DNA of 64,000 nt, taken from positions 1 through 64,000 of the forward strand of contig JBQCHF010000140.1 of assembly GCA_051954955.1 (NCBI GenBank), written 5' to 3'. The DNA comes from JBQCHF01 sp051954955. GTDB lineage: Bacteria > Actinomycetota > Actinomycetes > Motilibacterales > Motilibacteraceae. The notes under the pieces were generated by a model. It saw only the letters and a program-made list of their open reading frames with translations. It had not been told where the DNA came from and made no database searches. Position 1 is the stretch's first letter. Every line of letters begins with the position of its first letter. This document shows, in pieces, positions 6,590-18,318 of the stretch. The position numbers and the translations under genes were made by a program.

Positions 6590-8260
6590 TCAGGTCAGGA
6601 GGTTCTTGCTGGCCCAGCCGGACCCGATGCTGCGCCGGCCGCCGAGGTGGCCCCGGCCGTCACCGGAGTAGAGCCAGAGGTAGCCGGCCCGGTCGCGCGC
6701 CACCAGGTCGGCCTTCCCGTCGCCGTCGAGGTCGCCGGACCCCACCAGCGCGGTCATGCTCTGCCACGAGCGCCCGATCTGGCTGCGGCTGCTCAGGACG
6801 CTGCGCCCGTTCCCGCGGTAGAGCCAGAGGTAGCCCGAGCGGTCGCGCGCCAGCAGGTCGACCTTGCCGTCGCCGGACATGTCGCCGACGCCCACCAGCT
6901 CGGTCATGGCGTTCCAGCCGCCGCCCATGCGGGTGCGCACGACGTTCAGGCCGCCCTTGCCGGTGCCGGTGTAGAGCCACATGTACCCGGTCTCGTCCCG
7001 GGCCAGCAGGTCGTTCCTGCCGTCGCCGGACAGGTCGCCGACACCCTCGAGCGCGGTCATGTGCTGCCACGCGTTGCCGATCCGCATGCGCGGGCCGAGG
7101 CCGCCCTTGCCGTCGCCGGGGTAGAGGTACAGGTAGGCCGCGCGGTCCCGGGCGATGACGTCGGCCTTGCCGTCACCGTTCATGTCACCGGCCACGAGCA
7201 CGGCGTTCATCGCGTTCCAGCCGTAGAGACCGGACTTGATCCGCGGCAGCCAGCCGCCGCGCCCGTTGCCCGGGTAGGTCCACAGCGCCCCGGCGGCGTC
7301 CCTGGCCACCACGTCCGGGATCCCGTCGCCGGTCAGGTCGTGGCTGGGCCCTGCCGGCGGGGGCGGGAAGCCCGAGGCCGACGGCGTGGTCGGCGCGGAC
7401 GGCGTGGTGGGCGTCGGCGTGGGGGTGGGTGCCGGCGGCTGGGTCGGCGCGGGCGCCCCGGTCACGTTGGCGATCCGCGCGAGGCCGCCGGCGTCGCCGT
7501 TGAACCGGTCCATGTCGACGTTGCTGAGGATGCCGCCGACCTTGCCCGAGCTGGAGGACTGCCAGAAGGTCCACCACGGCCACCCGCCGGGCACGCTCGG
7601 CGCGCTGACGCCGTACTCGGCGATGAACAGCGGGTAGTCGGTGAAGGCGGTGCTGTTGCCCATCGAGTTCCGCCAGAAGTACGGACTCACGTAGATGACC
7701 GGGTCCCGGCCGGTGAGCGACCTGACGGTGCTCAGCCAGGTCTTCACCCACGACTGCAGCGCCGCCGGGCCCAGACCGCCGTTGGACTCCAGGTCGAGCA
7801 TCGGGGGCAGGTCGCCCGAGGCGTGCGCGAGCCCGTTCACCGACACGTAGTAGCGGGCCTGCGCCGCCGCCGAGCCGGCGGTCGAGCTGGGGCGGGCGAA
7901 GGCGTAGCCGCCCCGGTAGATGCCCGCCGCCCTGGCGCCGGCGTAGTCCTTGGCGTACCAGGGGTTGGTGTAGCCCGACCCCTCGGTGGCCTTGATGAAG
8001 GCGAACGAGACCCCGTTCTGCCGCACCGCGGACCAGTTGATCGCGGCGCCGTTCGGGTGCTGGAAGCTGGCGACGTCGATGCCGCTGGGACCTGCGGCGA
8101 AGGCCGGCACCGCCGCGGCGAGCAGCGTGAGCGTGCCGGTGGTGGTGGCGACGGCGGAGCGGACCAGCCGGGACCGGCGCAAGGAGCTGGCGAGGGAGCT
8201 GCGGACGAGGCTCTGACGACGAGAGGCGCGGCGCTGGCGGCGCGTGGGACGGTGGGGCAC
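6590..8260 (-). CDS. Secreted GH25 lysozyme (muramidase) with C-terminal FG-GAP/VCBS repeats
   Basis: A 556-residue secreted wall hydrolase. Residues 1-55 form a long twin-arginine-rich basic start followed by a hydrophobic stretch ending AAAVPAFA|A, a signal peptide. The GH25 domain follows (about 58-270): GIDVASFQH, the FIKATEGSGY motif, and the catalytic pair in MLDLES; TFWQ near its end is also typical. A Pro/Thr linker near 280-310 joins five FG-GAP/VCBS repeats of about 48 residues, each with D-x-[ST]-GDG-x-x-D and ending LWLYxGxGRG. The repeats probably give a calcium-binding propeller-like module. GTG 8260 has GGAGGAA nine bases upstream. A predicted c-di-AMP riboswitch occupies its leader, linking expression to wall or osmotic signalling. 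Confidence 0.85.
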   Translation of the reverse strand: MPHRPTRRQRRASRRQSLVRSSLASSLRRSRLVRSAVATTTGTLTLLAAAVPAFAAGPSGIDVASFQHPNGAAINWSAVRQNGVSFAFIKATEGSGYTNPWYAKDYAGARAAGIYRGGYAFARPSSTAGSAAAQARYYVSVNGLAHASGDLPPMLDLESNGGLGPAALQSWVKTWLSTVRSLTGRDPVIYVSPYFWRNSMGNSTAFTDYPLFIAEYGVSAPSVPGGWPWWTFWQSSSSGKVGGILSNVDMDRFNGDAGGLARIANVTGAPAPTQPPAPTPTPTPTTPSAPTTPSASGFPPPPAGPSHDLTGDGIPDVVARDAAGALWTYPGNGRGGWLPRIKSGLYGWNAMNAVLVAGDMNGDGKADVIARDRAAYLYLYPGDGKGGLGPRMRIGNAWQHMTALEGVGDLSGDGRNDLLARDETGYMWLYTGTGKGGLNVVRTRMGGGWNAMTELVGVGDMSGDGKVDLLARDRSGYLWLYRGNGRSVLSSRSQIGRSWQSMTALVGSGDLDGDGKADLVARDRAGYLWLYSGDGRGHLGGRRSIGSGWASKNLLT

Positions 8261-8280
8261 GGTTCGTGGTTCCTCCGGCA

Positions 8281-8460
8281 CGCCTGCGAGGAGGGCCGCT
8301 GTCGGGTTCGGGCCGGGAGGCTCGCCCGGCCGGGGCGCTCGCCCCGGCTTCACCCCGAGGGCCGGCACGCGCCGGCCCGCCTTACTGCGATCCCCGCTCC
8401 CGCCGACGCGTTCCGTGTGCTCGAAGGCGCGCGGTGGCAGGACTCGGCGTCCGCGGCCTG
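8281..8460 (-). promoter_or_regulatory. Predicted cyclic di-AMP (ydaO/yuaA) riboswitch in the lysozyme leader
   Basis: On the minus strand the leader contains, in the right order, GCCGAGTCCTGCCACCGC (8450-8433), GGGATCGCAGTAAGG (about 8395-8380), a GC hairpin, GGGGTGAAGCCG (8357-8346), a second GC hairpin (8348-8329) and finally CCCGAACCCGACAGC...CTCGCAGGCG (about 8315-8281). These are the conserved blocks I know from the ydaO/yuaA class that senses c-di-AMP, which in actinomycetes commonly sits upstream of rpf-like and wall hydrolase genes. The element ends 20 bases before the GTG, just before the ribosome site, which allows translational or terminational control. The boundaries are approximate. 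Confidence 0.85.
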
Positions 8461-8773
8461 GCCGCCCGATGTGGCACGACCGTTCGCATCATCGGCAGCG
8501 CCGAAGAGCCGCCTGAGAGCATCGGCGAGGCCGATCGTCCCTGGTGGTCGCCCGCACAGCTGCGCTAACCGCCGCCGCTGCGCCGGCGCGGAGACCGCGC
8601 TCGCCGGTTGGGCGGCTGCTCAACCGGGGGGGGGCGGACCGAGGGCCAGGGGGTCGAGGAAGGGTCGCTGCGGGGGGCTGGAGGCGCACGGGCGGGACGA
8701 GCGACCCGCGAGGAGGCACCGGGGACGAAGAAGGCCCCCGGCCGATGCCGGGGACCCCTTCGTGAACGTCCTC
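8461..8773. other. Spacer between the lysozyme leader and tRNA-Leu
   Basis: No supported gene. The upstream part should hold the lysozyme promoter (minus strand), which I cannot pin down. Near the right end is a short hairpin at 8736-8753 (CCCCGGC-CGAT-GCCGGGG) positioned to end the tRNA-Leu transcript. Confidence 0.5.
8736..8753 (-). terminator. Hairpin after tRNA-Leu
   Basis: A 7-bp stem with CGAT loop lies 20 bases beyond the 3' end of tRNA-Leu on the minus strand and is followed on that strand by CTTCTTCG. It is a plausible terminator. Confidence 0.55.
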
Positions 8774-8860
8774 TGGTGCGCGAGGGGGGAGTTGAACCCC
8801 CACACCCTTTCGAGTACACGGACCTGAACCGTGCGCGTCTGCCTATTCCGCCACTCGCGC
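8774..8860 (-). tRNA. tRNA-Leu (CAG)
   Basis: The minus strand folds as a class II tRNA: acceptor GCGCGAG (5' end 8860) pairs with CTCGCGC, the anticodon loop is TTCAGGT with anticodon CAG in a CACGG/CCGTG stem, there is a long variable arm, and the T arm is GGGGGTTCAACTCCCCC. CCA is encoded (ends at 8774). Confidence 0.95.
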
Positions 8861-9138
8861 GAGCGGGGCTCAGGCTAGCACGAGGGCGCAGCGCTCGAGC
8901 TCGGGCGCTGCGGCGCACCCCGATACGATCGCTGCACGGTCCGCTGGTGGGCGGCACGGACGAGGCCCGGGAACCGGCGGCACGGCCAGGGCGTCGTCCG
9001 CTACGGGTCGGCGGGGGATGGGTGCCGGGTACCGCCCGCAGGCGCCGGTGCCGGCTCCCGTGTCGGCGCGACGACGCCGGGGTACCGGCAGGGGAGTCAG
9101 GGCCAGCAGGACGGACCGGGAGCGGCGAGGAGGTGGGC

Positions 9139-9867
9139 GTGGGGGTGCTGCAGCGCTTCGAGCGACGCCTCGAGGAGCTGGTCAACCGGCCCTTCAGCAA
9201 GGCGTTCCGGGCCGAGGTCCAGCCGGTCGAGGTGGCCAGCGCCCTCCAGCGCGAGCTCGACGACCGCGCCGCGATCGGCCGGGAGCGCACGCTGGTGCCC
9301 AACGCGTTCGCCGTCGAGCTCGGCCCGCACGACTACGACCGGCTGTCGCCCTACGCCGAGCCGGTGGGCGCCGAGCTCTCGGCGATGGTCCGCGAGCACG
9401 CCGAGGAGCAGGGCTACAGCTTCGTCGGGCCGGTGGGCGTGGACCTCGAGCTGGTCGAGGACCTCGACACCGGCATCTTCCGGGTCCGCAGCGCCGTGCA
9501 GGCCGGCGCCGTCGCCACCGCCGGTCCGCCCACCGCCCGCACCGCCGCCGTTCGGCCGTGGCTCGAGGTCAACGGGCAGCGCTTCCCCCTGGTCGGCGCG
9601 GTCACCGTGATCGGCCGCGGCACCGACGTCGACCTCCGGCTCGACGATCCGGGCGTCTCCCGCCGGCACGCCGAGGTCCTGGTGACCCCCGACGGCGCCG
9701 CGCAGGTCCGCGACCTCGGCTCCACCAACGGTCTCACCGTGGACGGCGCCCGGTCCGAGCGCTCGGTGCTCACGGAGGGCTCGGTCCTCCGGCTGGGCAG
9801 CACCGAGCTGGTCTTCCGCACCGTGGGCGGCCCGAGCGACGAGCCGGCCGGGGCAGGGGCACGCTAG
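9139..9867 (+). CDS. fhaA: FhaA: DUF3662 and FHA domain protein
   Basis: A 242-residue phosphothreonine-binding adaptor. The N-terminal FhaA domain (DUF3662) covers about 1-120, starting LQRFERRLEELVNRPFSKAFRAEVQPVEVA; a short linker follows and the FHA domain is about 145-230 (GRGTDVDLRLDDPGVSRRHAEV, DLGSTNGLTVDG). Mycobacterial FhaA is over 500 residues with a long repetitive linker, so this copy is short. FhaA there binds the phosphorylated MviN pseudokinase and restrains wall synthesis; a pseudokinase is encoded at 55822-57975. Three GTG codons compete; 9139 has GAGGAGG at 6 bases and is preferred over 9133 and 9145. It is the first gene of the kinase operon. Confidence 0.88.
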   Translation: MGVLQRFERRLEELVNRPFSKAFRAEVQPVEVASALQRELDDRAAIGRERTLVPNAFAVELGPHDYDRLSPYAEPVGAELSAMVREHAEEQGYSFVGPVGVDLELVEDLDTGIFRVRSAVQAGAVATAGPPTARTAAVRPWLEVNGQRFPLVGAVTVIGRGTDVDLRLDDPGVSRRHAEVLVTPDGAAQVRDLGSTNGLTVDGARSERSVLTEGSVLRLGSTELVFRTVGGPSDEPAGAGAR

Positions 9868-10371
9868 ATGGCCAACGTCTCCGAGCTCACGCTCACCATC
9901 ATCAAGCTCGGCTTCCTCGCCGTGCTGTGGCTGTTCGTCCTCACCGCGGTGTCGGTCATGCGCAGCGACCTGTTCGGCACCAAGGTGGCCGGGCGCAGCG
10001 GCCCGGCGCCGGCGCGCGGCACCAAGGCGCCCAAGCCCGCCAAGCCGTCCCGGCCCGCCCGCGGCTCCCGCGGCCGGGGCGAGCCGAGCGTGCTCGTGGT
10101 CACCCAGGGCTCGCTGGCCGGCACGTCCCTTCGCCTGGGCGAGGTGCCGGTCACCATCGGCCGGGCCCAGGACTCCACCCTGGTGCTCGACGACGACTAC
10201 GCCTCCGGCCGGCACGCCCGCCTGTTCCCGCAGGAGGGCCGCTGGTTCGTCGAGGACCTCGGCTCCACCAACGGCACCTACCTGGACCGGCAGAAGGTCA
10301 CCGCCCCCACGCCCGTGCCGCTCGGCGTGCCGGTGCGGGTGGGCAAGACCGTCGTCGAGCTGCGGAAGTAG
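9868..10371 (+). CDS. fhaB: FhaB (FipA): membrane-anchored FHA protein
   Basis: A 167-residue protein with an N-terminal membrane helix (about 8-30), a basic Ala/Pro/Lys linker, and an FHA domain about 85-165 with the motifs GRAQDSTLVLDDDYASGRHARL and DLGSTNGTYLD. FhaB recognises kinase-phosphorylated partners at the membrane and links the PknA/PknB system to septal and wall synthesis. The ATG follows the fhaA stop without a gap, so it is the second gene of the operon. Confidence 0.92.
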   Translation: MANVSELTLTIIKLGFLAVLWLFVLTAVSVMRSDLFGTKVAGRSGPAPARGTKAPKPAKPSRPARGSRGRGEPSVLVVTQGSLAGTSLRLGEVPVTIGRAQDSTLVLDDDYASGRHARLFPQEGRWFVEDLGSTNGTYLDRQKVTAPTPVPLGVPVRVGKTVVELRK

Positions 10372-10378
10372 GGCACCG

Positions 10379-11784
<1,406 letters not shown>

Positions 11785-11788
<4 letters not shown>

Positions 11789-13203
11789 GCGCGATCAGCC
11801 GCGCGGTCAGCGCCACCACGGTCACCCCCGCCGCCGCCCGCAGCCGGCGCGGCGCCGAGCTGGTGCTGCTCTGCTTCGCCCTGCTGCTGTCCCTCGCCGC
11901 GTTCGCCCAGGTGGGCCTGGCGGTGGAGGGCAGGGTGCCGGCCGACATCGCCCGCTACGGCGCCGGCTTCGCGGTGCTGCTGCTGGCCGCGCACCTGGTG
12001 GTCCGGCGCTGGGCCCGCTACGCCGACCCGGTCATCCTCCCGACCGCCGCACTGCTCAACGGCCTCGGGCTGGTCATGATCTACCGCCTCGACCTCGCCT
12101 CCGCTGCGCGGGCCGCGCGTGCCGGCCGAGCCGCCCCGAGCCCCGACGCCGCCAGCCAGATCGTGTGGACGGCGCTGGGCGTGGCGCTGTTCGTGGCCGT
12201 GCTGGTGCTGCTCAAGGACCACCGGATCCTGCAGCGCTTCACCTACATCTCGATGGCCCTGGGCATCGCGCTGCTGCTGCTCCCGCTGGTGCCGGGCCTG
12301 GGCTCCACGGTCAACGGCTCCAACATCTGGATCCGGGTCGGCCCGTTCTCCTTCCAGCCCGGCGAGGCCGCCAAGATCGTCCTGATGGTGTTCTTCGCCG
12401 GCTACCTCGTGGTCAAGCGCGACGTGCTGGCCCTGGCCCGGCGCCGGGTGCTCGGGGTCGACCTGCCGCGCGGGCGCGACCTCGGGCCGATCCTCGTGGT
12501 CTGGGTGGTCTGCCTCGGCATCCTGGTGTTCGAGCGCGACCTGGGCACGTCGGTCCTGTTCTTCGGGGCCTTCGTCATGCTGCTCTACGTCGCCACCGAG
12601 CGGCGCTCGTGGCTGATCATCGGCGCGCTGCTGATCGCGCTCGGCGGGTTCGCGGCCTTCCAGGCCTTCGGCCACGTGCGCACCCGGGTCGAGATCTGGC
12701 TGCACCCGTTCGAGCAGGCCCAGGGCGCGGCCTACCAGCTGGTGCAGGGCCTCTACGGCCTGGCCGCCGGCGGGATCCTCGGCACCGGCCTGGGCCAGGG
12801 CCGCCCGGACCTGGTGCCCTTCGCCAACACCGACTTCATCGTCACCACCGCCGGCGAGGAGCTCGGGCTCACCGGGCTGATGGCGCTGCTGCTGCTCTAC
12901 GGCGTGCTGGTCGAGCGCGGCCTGCGCACCGCCATCGCGGCCCGCGACGCGTTCGGCACCCTGCTGGCCGCGGGCCTGTCGTTCATCCTGGCCATCCAGG
13001 TCTTCGTGGTGGTCGGCGGTGTCACCCGGCTGATCCCGCTGACCGGCCTCACCACCCCGTTCCTGTCCTACGGCGGGTCCTCGCTGGTGGCCAACTGGGT
13101 GCTCATCGCCCTGCTGCTGCGGATCAGCGACGCCGCCCGCCGCCCGGCCGCCACCCCGGCGCCGCCGGCGCAGGACGCCGTCACCCAGGTGGTGCGCCTG
13201 TGA
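11785..13203 (+). CDS. rodA: RodA/FtsW-family SEDS peptidoglycan glycosyltransferase
   Basis: A 472-residue polytopic membrane protein with about ten to twelve helices. The SEDS landmarks are present: FQPGEAAKIVL near 190, FERDLGTS near 250, the HPFEQAQGAAYQLVQGLYGLAAGGILGTG loop near 305-335, and the C-terminal TGLTTPFLSYGGSS. RodA polymerises lipid II glycan strands with a class B PBP; here pbpA follows with a 4-base overlap. Start GTG overlaps the pstP stop. Confidence 0.93.
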
Positions 13204-14666
13204 ACCGGCCGCTGCGGCGCATGGCCGCCGTCGTCATGGTCCTGTTCGCCGCCCTCATCATCAACGTGAACTGGATCCAGGCGGTCGAGGCGCCCAACCT
13301 GCGCAACGCCTCGGGCAACTCGCGCACCCTGCTGGACGAGTACGACCGCAAGCGCGGGCCGATCCTGGTGGCCGGCAAGGAGGTGGCGCGGTCGGTCCCG
13401 ACCAAGGACGCGCTCAAGTACCTGCGCACCTATCCGCAGGGCCCGCTCTACGCGCACTCCACCGGGTTCTACTCCTTCGTCTACGGCGCCACCGGCATCG
13501 AGCAGACCGAGAACTCCGTCCTGGCCGGCACGGACGCGCGCCTGTTCGTCCGCCGGATCGGCGACCTGATCACTGGGCGGGAGACCCAGGGCGGCGCCGT
13601 CACGCTCACCCTGAACCCGGCCGCCCAGAAGGCCGCCATGGACGGGCTGGCCGGGCGCAAGGGCGCCGTGGTGGCGCTGGACCCCAGCACCGGCGCCATC
13701 CTCGCCATGGCCAGCAGCCCCTCCTACGACCCGTCGGTGCTCAGCAGCCACGACGCGGCCAAGATCCAGGCGAACTACCAGAAGCTGACCAAGGACCCGG
13801 CCGAGCCCATGCTCAACCGGGCGCTGAGCCGCACCTATCCGCCGGGCTCCACCTTCAAGCTGGTCACGCTGGCCGCGGCGCTGTCCAGCGGGAAGTACAC
13901 GCCGAGCAGCAAGGTCCCCGGGCCCGCGGTGCTGGACCTGCCGCAGACCAGCTCGGACCTGCCCAACGAGAACGGCAAGCAGTGCCAGCCGGGCAGCGAC
14001 ACCACCGACCTGGCCACCGCGCTGGCCTACTCCTGCAACACCACCTTCGGCGCCATCGGGCTGGCGCTGGGCGGCGACGCCATCCAGGCGCAGGCGCAGA
14101 AGTTCGGCTTCGGGACCGACCTCTCGGTGCCCCTGCCGGTGGCCAAGAGCGTCTTCCCGTCCGACCTCAACCCGCCGCAGACCGCCCAGTCGGCCATCGG
14201 GCAGTTCGACACCCGCGCCACCGTGCTGCAGATGGCCATGGTCACCGCGGGCATCGCCAACAACGGCGTGGTCATGAAGCCCTACCTGGTCAGCGAGGTG
14301 CAGGCGCCGGACCTGTCGGTGCTCGACCGCACCGACCCCACCCCGCTGAGCACGGCGGTCACGCCCCAGGTCGCCGCGCAGATCCGCGAGATGATGATCG
14401 GCGTCGTCGAGCGCGGCACGGGCAGCAACGGCCGGATCCCCGGCATCCCGGTGGCCGGCAAGACCGGCACCGCCCAGGTCGGCGGGGACAAGAAGCCGCA
14501 CGCGTGGTTCGTCTCCTTCGCCCCCGCGGCCGCCGGCCAGGAGGCGCGGGTGGCCGTCGCCGTGGTGCTGGAGAACGGCGGCGGCGCCAGCGAGGTGAGC
14601 GGCAACCAGCTCGCCGCACCCATCGCCCGCTCGGTCATGCAGGCCGTCCTCGGCGGGGGCCGGTGA
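13200..14666 (+). CDS. pbpA: PbpA: class B penicillin-binding protein (transpeptidase)
   Basis: A 488-residue peptidoglycan transpeptidase anchored by one N-terminal helix (about 7-25). The N-terminal pedestal is about 30-150. The catalytic domain carries the motifs STFK (PPGSTFKLVT, about 221), S-C-N (YSCNTTFG, about 279) and KTG (AGKTGTAQ, about 420). It works with RodA in elongation or division. It overlaps rodA and pknA by 4 bases at either end, so the operon is translationally coupled. Confidence 0.94.
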   Translation: MNRPLRRMAAVVMVLFAALIINVNWIQAVEAPNLRNASGNSRTLLDEYDRKRGPILVAGKEVARSVPTKDALKYLRTYPQGPLYAHSTGFYSFVYGATGIEQTENSVLAGTDARLFVRRIGDLITGRETQGGAVTLTLNPAAQKAAMDGLAGRKGAVVALDPSTGAILAMASSPSYDPSVLSSHDAAKIQANYQKLTKDPAEPMLNRALSRTYPPGSTFKLVTLAAALSSGKYTPSSKVPGPAVLDLPQTSSDLPNENGKQCQPGSDTTDLATALAYSCNTTFGAIGLALGGDAIQAQAQKFGFGTDLSVPLPVAKSVFPSDLNPPQTAQSAIGQFDTRATVLQMAMVTAGIANNGVVMKPYLVSEVQAPDLSVLDRTDPTPLSTAVTPQVAAQIREMMIGVVERGTGSNGRIPGIPVAGKTGTAQVGGDKKPHAWFVSFAPAAAGQEARVAVAVVLENGGGASEVSGNQLAAPIARSVMQAVLGGGR

Positions 14667-16395
14667 CCGCGATGACGGGACGGGCGGACAGCACGGCGCC
14701 GGGCCTGCGGGGCGGCCCCCGGCCGGGCCTGCTGCTCGGGGACCGCTACCGGCTCGAGGAGCTGCTGGCCGTCGGCGGCATGGGGGCCGTGTGGCAGGCC
14801 ACCGACGAGCTCCTCGACCGCCCGGTGGCGGTGAAGCTGCTGCGCCCCGAGCTGGCCGCCGACCCGTCGTTCCTGGCCCGGTTCCGCGCCGAGGCCCGGC
14901 ACGCGGCGGCGGTGCGCCACCCGGGCGTCGCGACCGTCCACGACTACGGCGAGCACCACGCCGGTGAGCACACCGAACCTCCCGAGCACCCCGAGCAGGG
15001 CGAGCACCCCGAGCGGCACCTGCGGGCCGACGGCTCCGGGCCCGCAGCCGGCCGGGGCACCGTCCCCGACGACACGGTGGTCGACCTGCGCTCCCCGGTG
15101 CCGGCCGGCGCCGTCGACCGCCCGCCGGTCGCCGCCTGGCTGGTCATGGACCTGGTCCCGGGCGAGCCGCTGTCCGCGGTGCTGGCGCGCGAGGGGCGGC
15201 TGGGGTGGGCCGCCACCCTGGCGGTGCTGGCCGACGCCGCCGACGCCCTGGCCGCCGCCCACGCCGTCGGCGTCGTCCACCGCGACGTCAAGCCTGGCAA
15301 CCTGCTGCTGGCCGCCGAGGCGACCGACCCCACCGACTCCACCGACCCCGCCGAGCCCACCGACCAACGGCTGCGGCCGGCCCGGCGGCAGCGGGTGGTC
15401 GTCACCGACTTCGGCATCGCCCGTGCCGCCGGCGCCGCCTCGATCACCCGCACCGGGATGCTGGTCGGCACCGCCGCCTACCTGTCCCCCGAGCAGGCGG
15501 CCGGCCGGCCGGCGAGCGCCGCCAGCGACCTCTACGCCCTGGGCGTCGTGGCCTACGAGTGCCTGGCCGGTCGCAAGCCCTTCGTCGGCGACAGCGACCT
15601 GGCGGTGGCGCTCGCGCACGGCCGCGACCCGGTGCCGCCGCTGCCGGACGACGTCCCGGCCGCGGTCCGGGCGCTCGTTCTGCGGCTGCTGGCCAAGGAC
15701 CCGCAGCAGCGCCCCGCCGGCGCGCCCGCGGTGGCGGCCCGGGCCCGGCTGCTCCTGACCGACCCGGCCACCGAGCCCACCCGCGCCATCGACCGCACCC
15801 CGCCGACGGCGGTGCTGCCGGTCGCCGCCGACCTGGAGCCCGACGTCCGGCAGCACGACGACCCCGACGCGGCGGGGGCCGCCCGGTCGGGGCTCGAGCC
15901 GCAAGCGGGCCCGGGCCACCCCATCCGGGTGCGCCGGCCGCTGCTGGCCGGGGTCGTCGCCGCGGGAGTGCTGCTGCTCGGCGGGCTGGTGACCGGGGCC
16001 CTCGTCGGTGCCACCCACCGGCCTGCGCCGGCTCCCACGGCGACCAGCCCCGCGGCGACCACGACACCGCCCACGACGGTGCGGCTGGACGCGGCCGCCT
16101 ACGTCGGGCGCCCGGCGGACCAGGTGCGCGCGGAGCTGACCCGGCTCGGGCTGGCCGTGCGGCTCGTCGGCGCAGCCGGGGACGGCCCGGTCGGTACCGT
16201 GGCCGCGCTGGACCCGACCGGCGTGGTTGCACGTGGAACCACGATCACGCTGCGCGTCGTCGAGCAGGTGCCGCGGAGCGGCCCGGCGCCCGGCTCCGAG
16301 GCCGGCGCCACGGACGGCTCGAGGCACGACCCGAAGGACGAGCACGCGAAGAAGTCCGGCACGCGGCCCGGTCAGGGCGACAGGAAGGGCAAGGG

Positions 16396-16399
<4 letters not shown>
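14663..16399 (+). CDS. pknA: PknA-type Ser/Thr protein kinase with internal inserts and one PASTA-like repeat
   Basis: A 578-residue membrane kinase. The kinase domain begins at about 25 (GDRYRLEELLAVGGMGAVW) with the ATP lysine in VAVKLL, catalytic VHRDVKPGN, TDFGIA, and SPEQ. Two inserts break the usual Hanks layout. A Glu/His/Pro-rich stretch of about 55 residues lies between strand beta-4 (VHDYGE) and the hinge (WLVMDLVPGE), and a Thr/Asp/Pro segment lies between the catalytic loop and DFG. A membrane helix near 430-452 is followed by a PASTA-like repeat (about 474-535) and a basic Lys/Gly tail. Mycobacterial PknA lacks PASTA repeats. Start GTG 14663 overlaps pbpA; ATG 14672 is an alternative. 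Confidence 0.88.
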
Positions 16400-18165
<1,766 letters not shown>

Positions 18166-18202
18166 CCGTCCCCCGCCCAGACCCTCCGGCCCCGGCCGGA
18201 AC

Positions 18203-18220
18203 GATCACGGCCCCGTGATC
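18203..18220 (+). terminator. Terminator hairpin after pknB
   Basis: GATCACGG-CC-CCGTGATC followed by TTTACT lies 37 bases after the pknB stop. The core CCGTGATC also starts the long palindrome at 4739. Confidence 0.65.
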
Positions 18221-18267
18221 TTTACTCGCCGACCCAGGAGAATTCCCCTCGGTGGGCGAGCTCTCGC

Positions 18268-18299
18268 CTCGGTCGGGGCTCTGCTCGGTCGGGGCTCTG
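18268..18299. repeat. Exact 16-bp tandem duplication
   Basis: Two adjacent identical copies of ctcggtcggggctctg lie in the spacer between the convergent pknB and pabA/trpG genes. It is non-coding. Confidence 0.85.
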
Positions 18300-18318
18300 G
18301 TGGGGTGGGCTCGCGACG

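Noticed and set aside
4808..8827. Very long plus-strand open frame (over 1300 codons) opposite the GH13 and GH25 genes
   Set aside because: It is the antisense of two well-supported genes and tRNA-Leu, with Arg/Gly/His/Val-rich nonsense composition. High GC makes stop codons rare in all frames.
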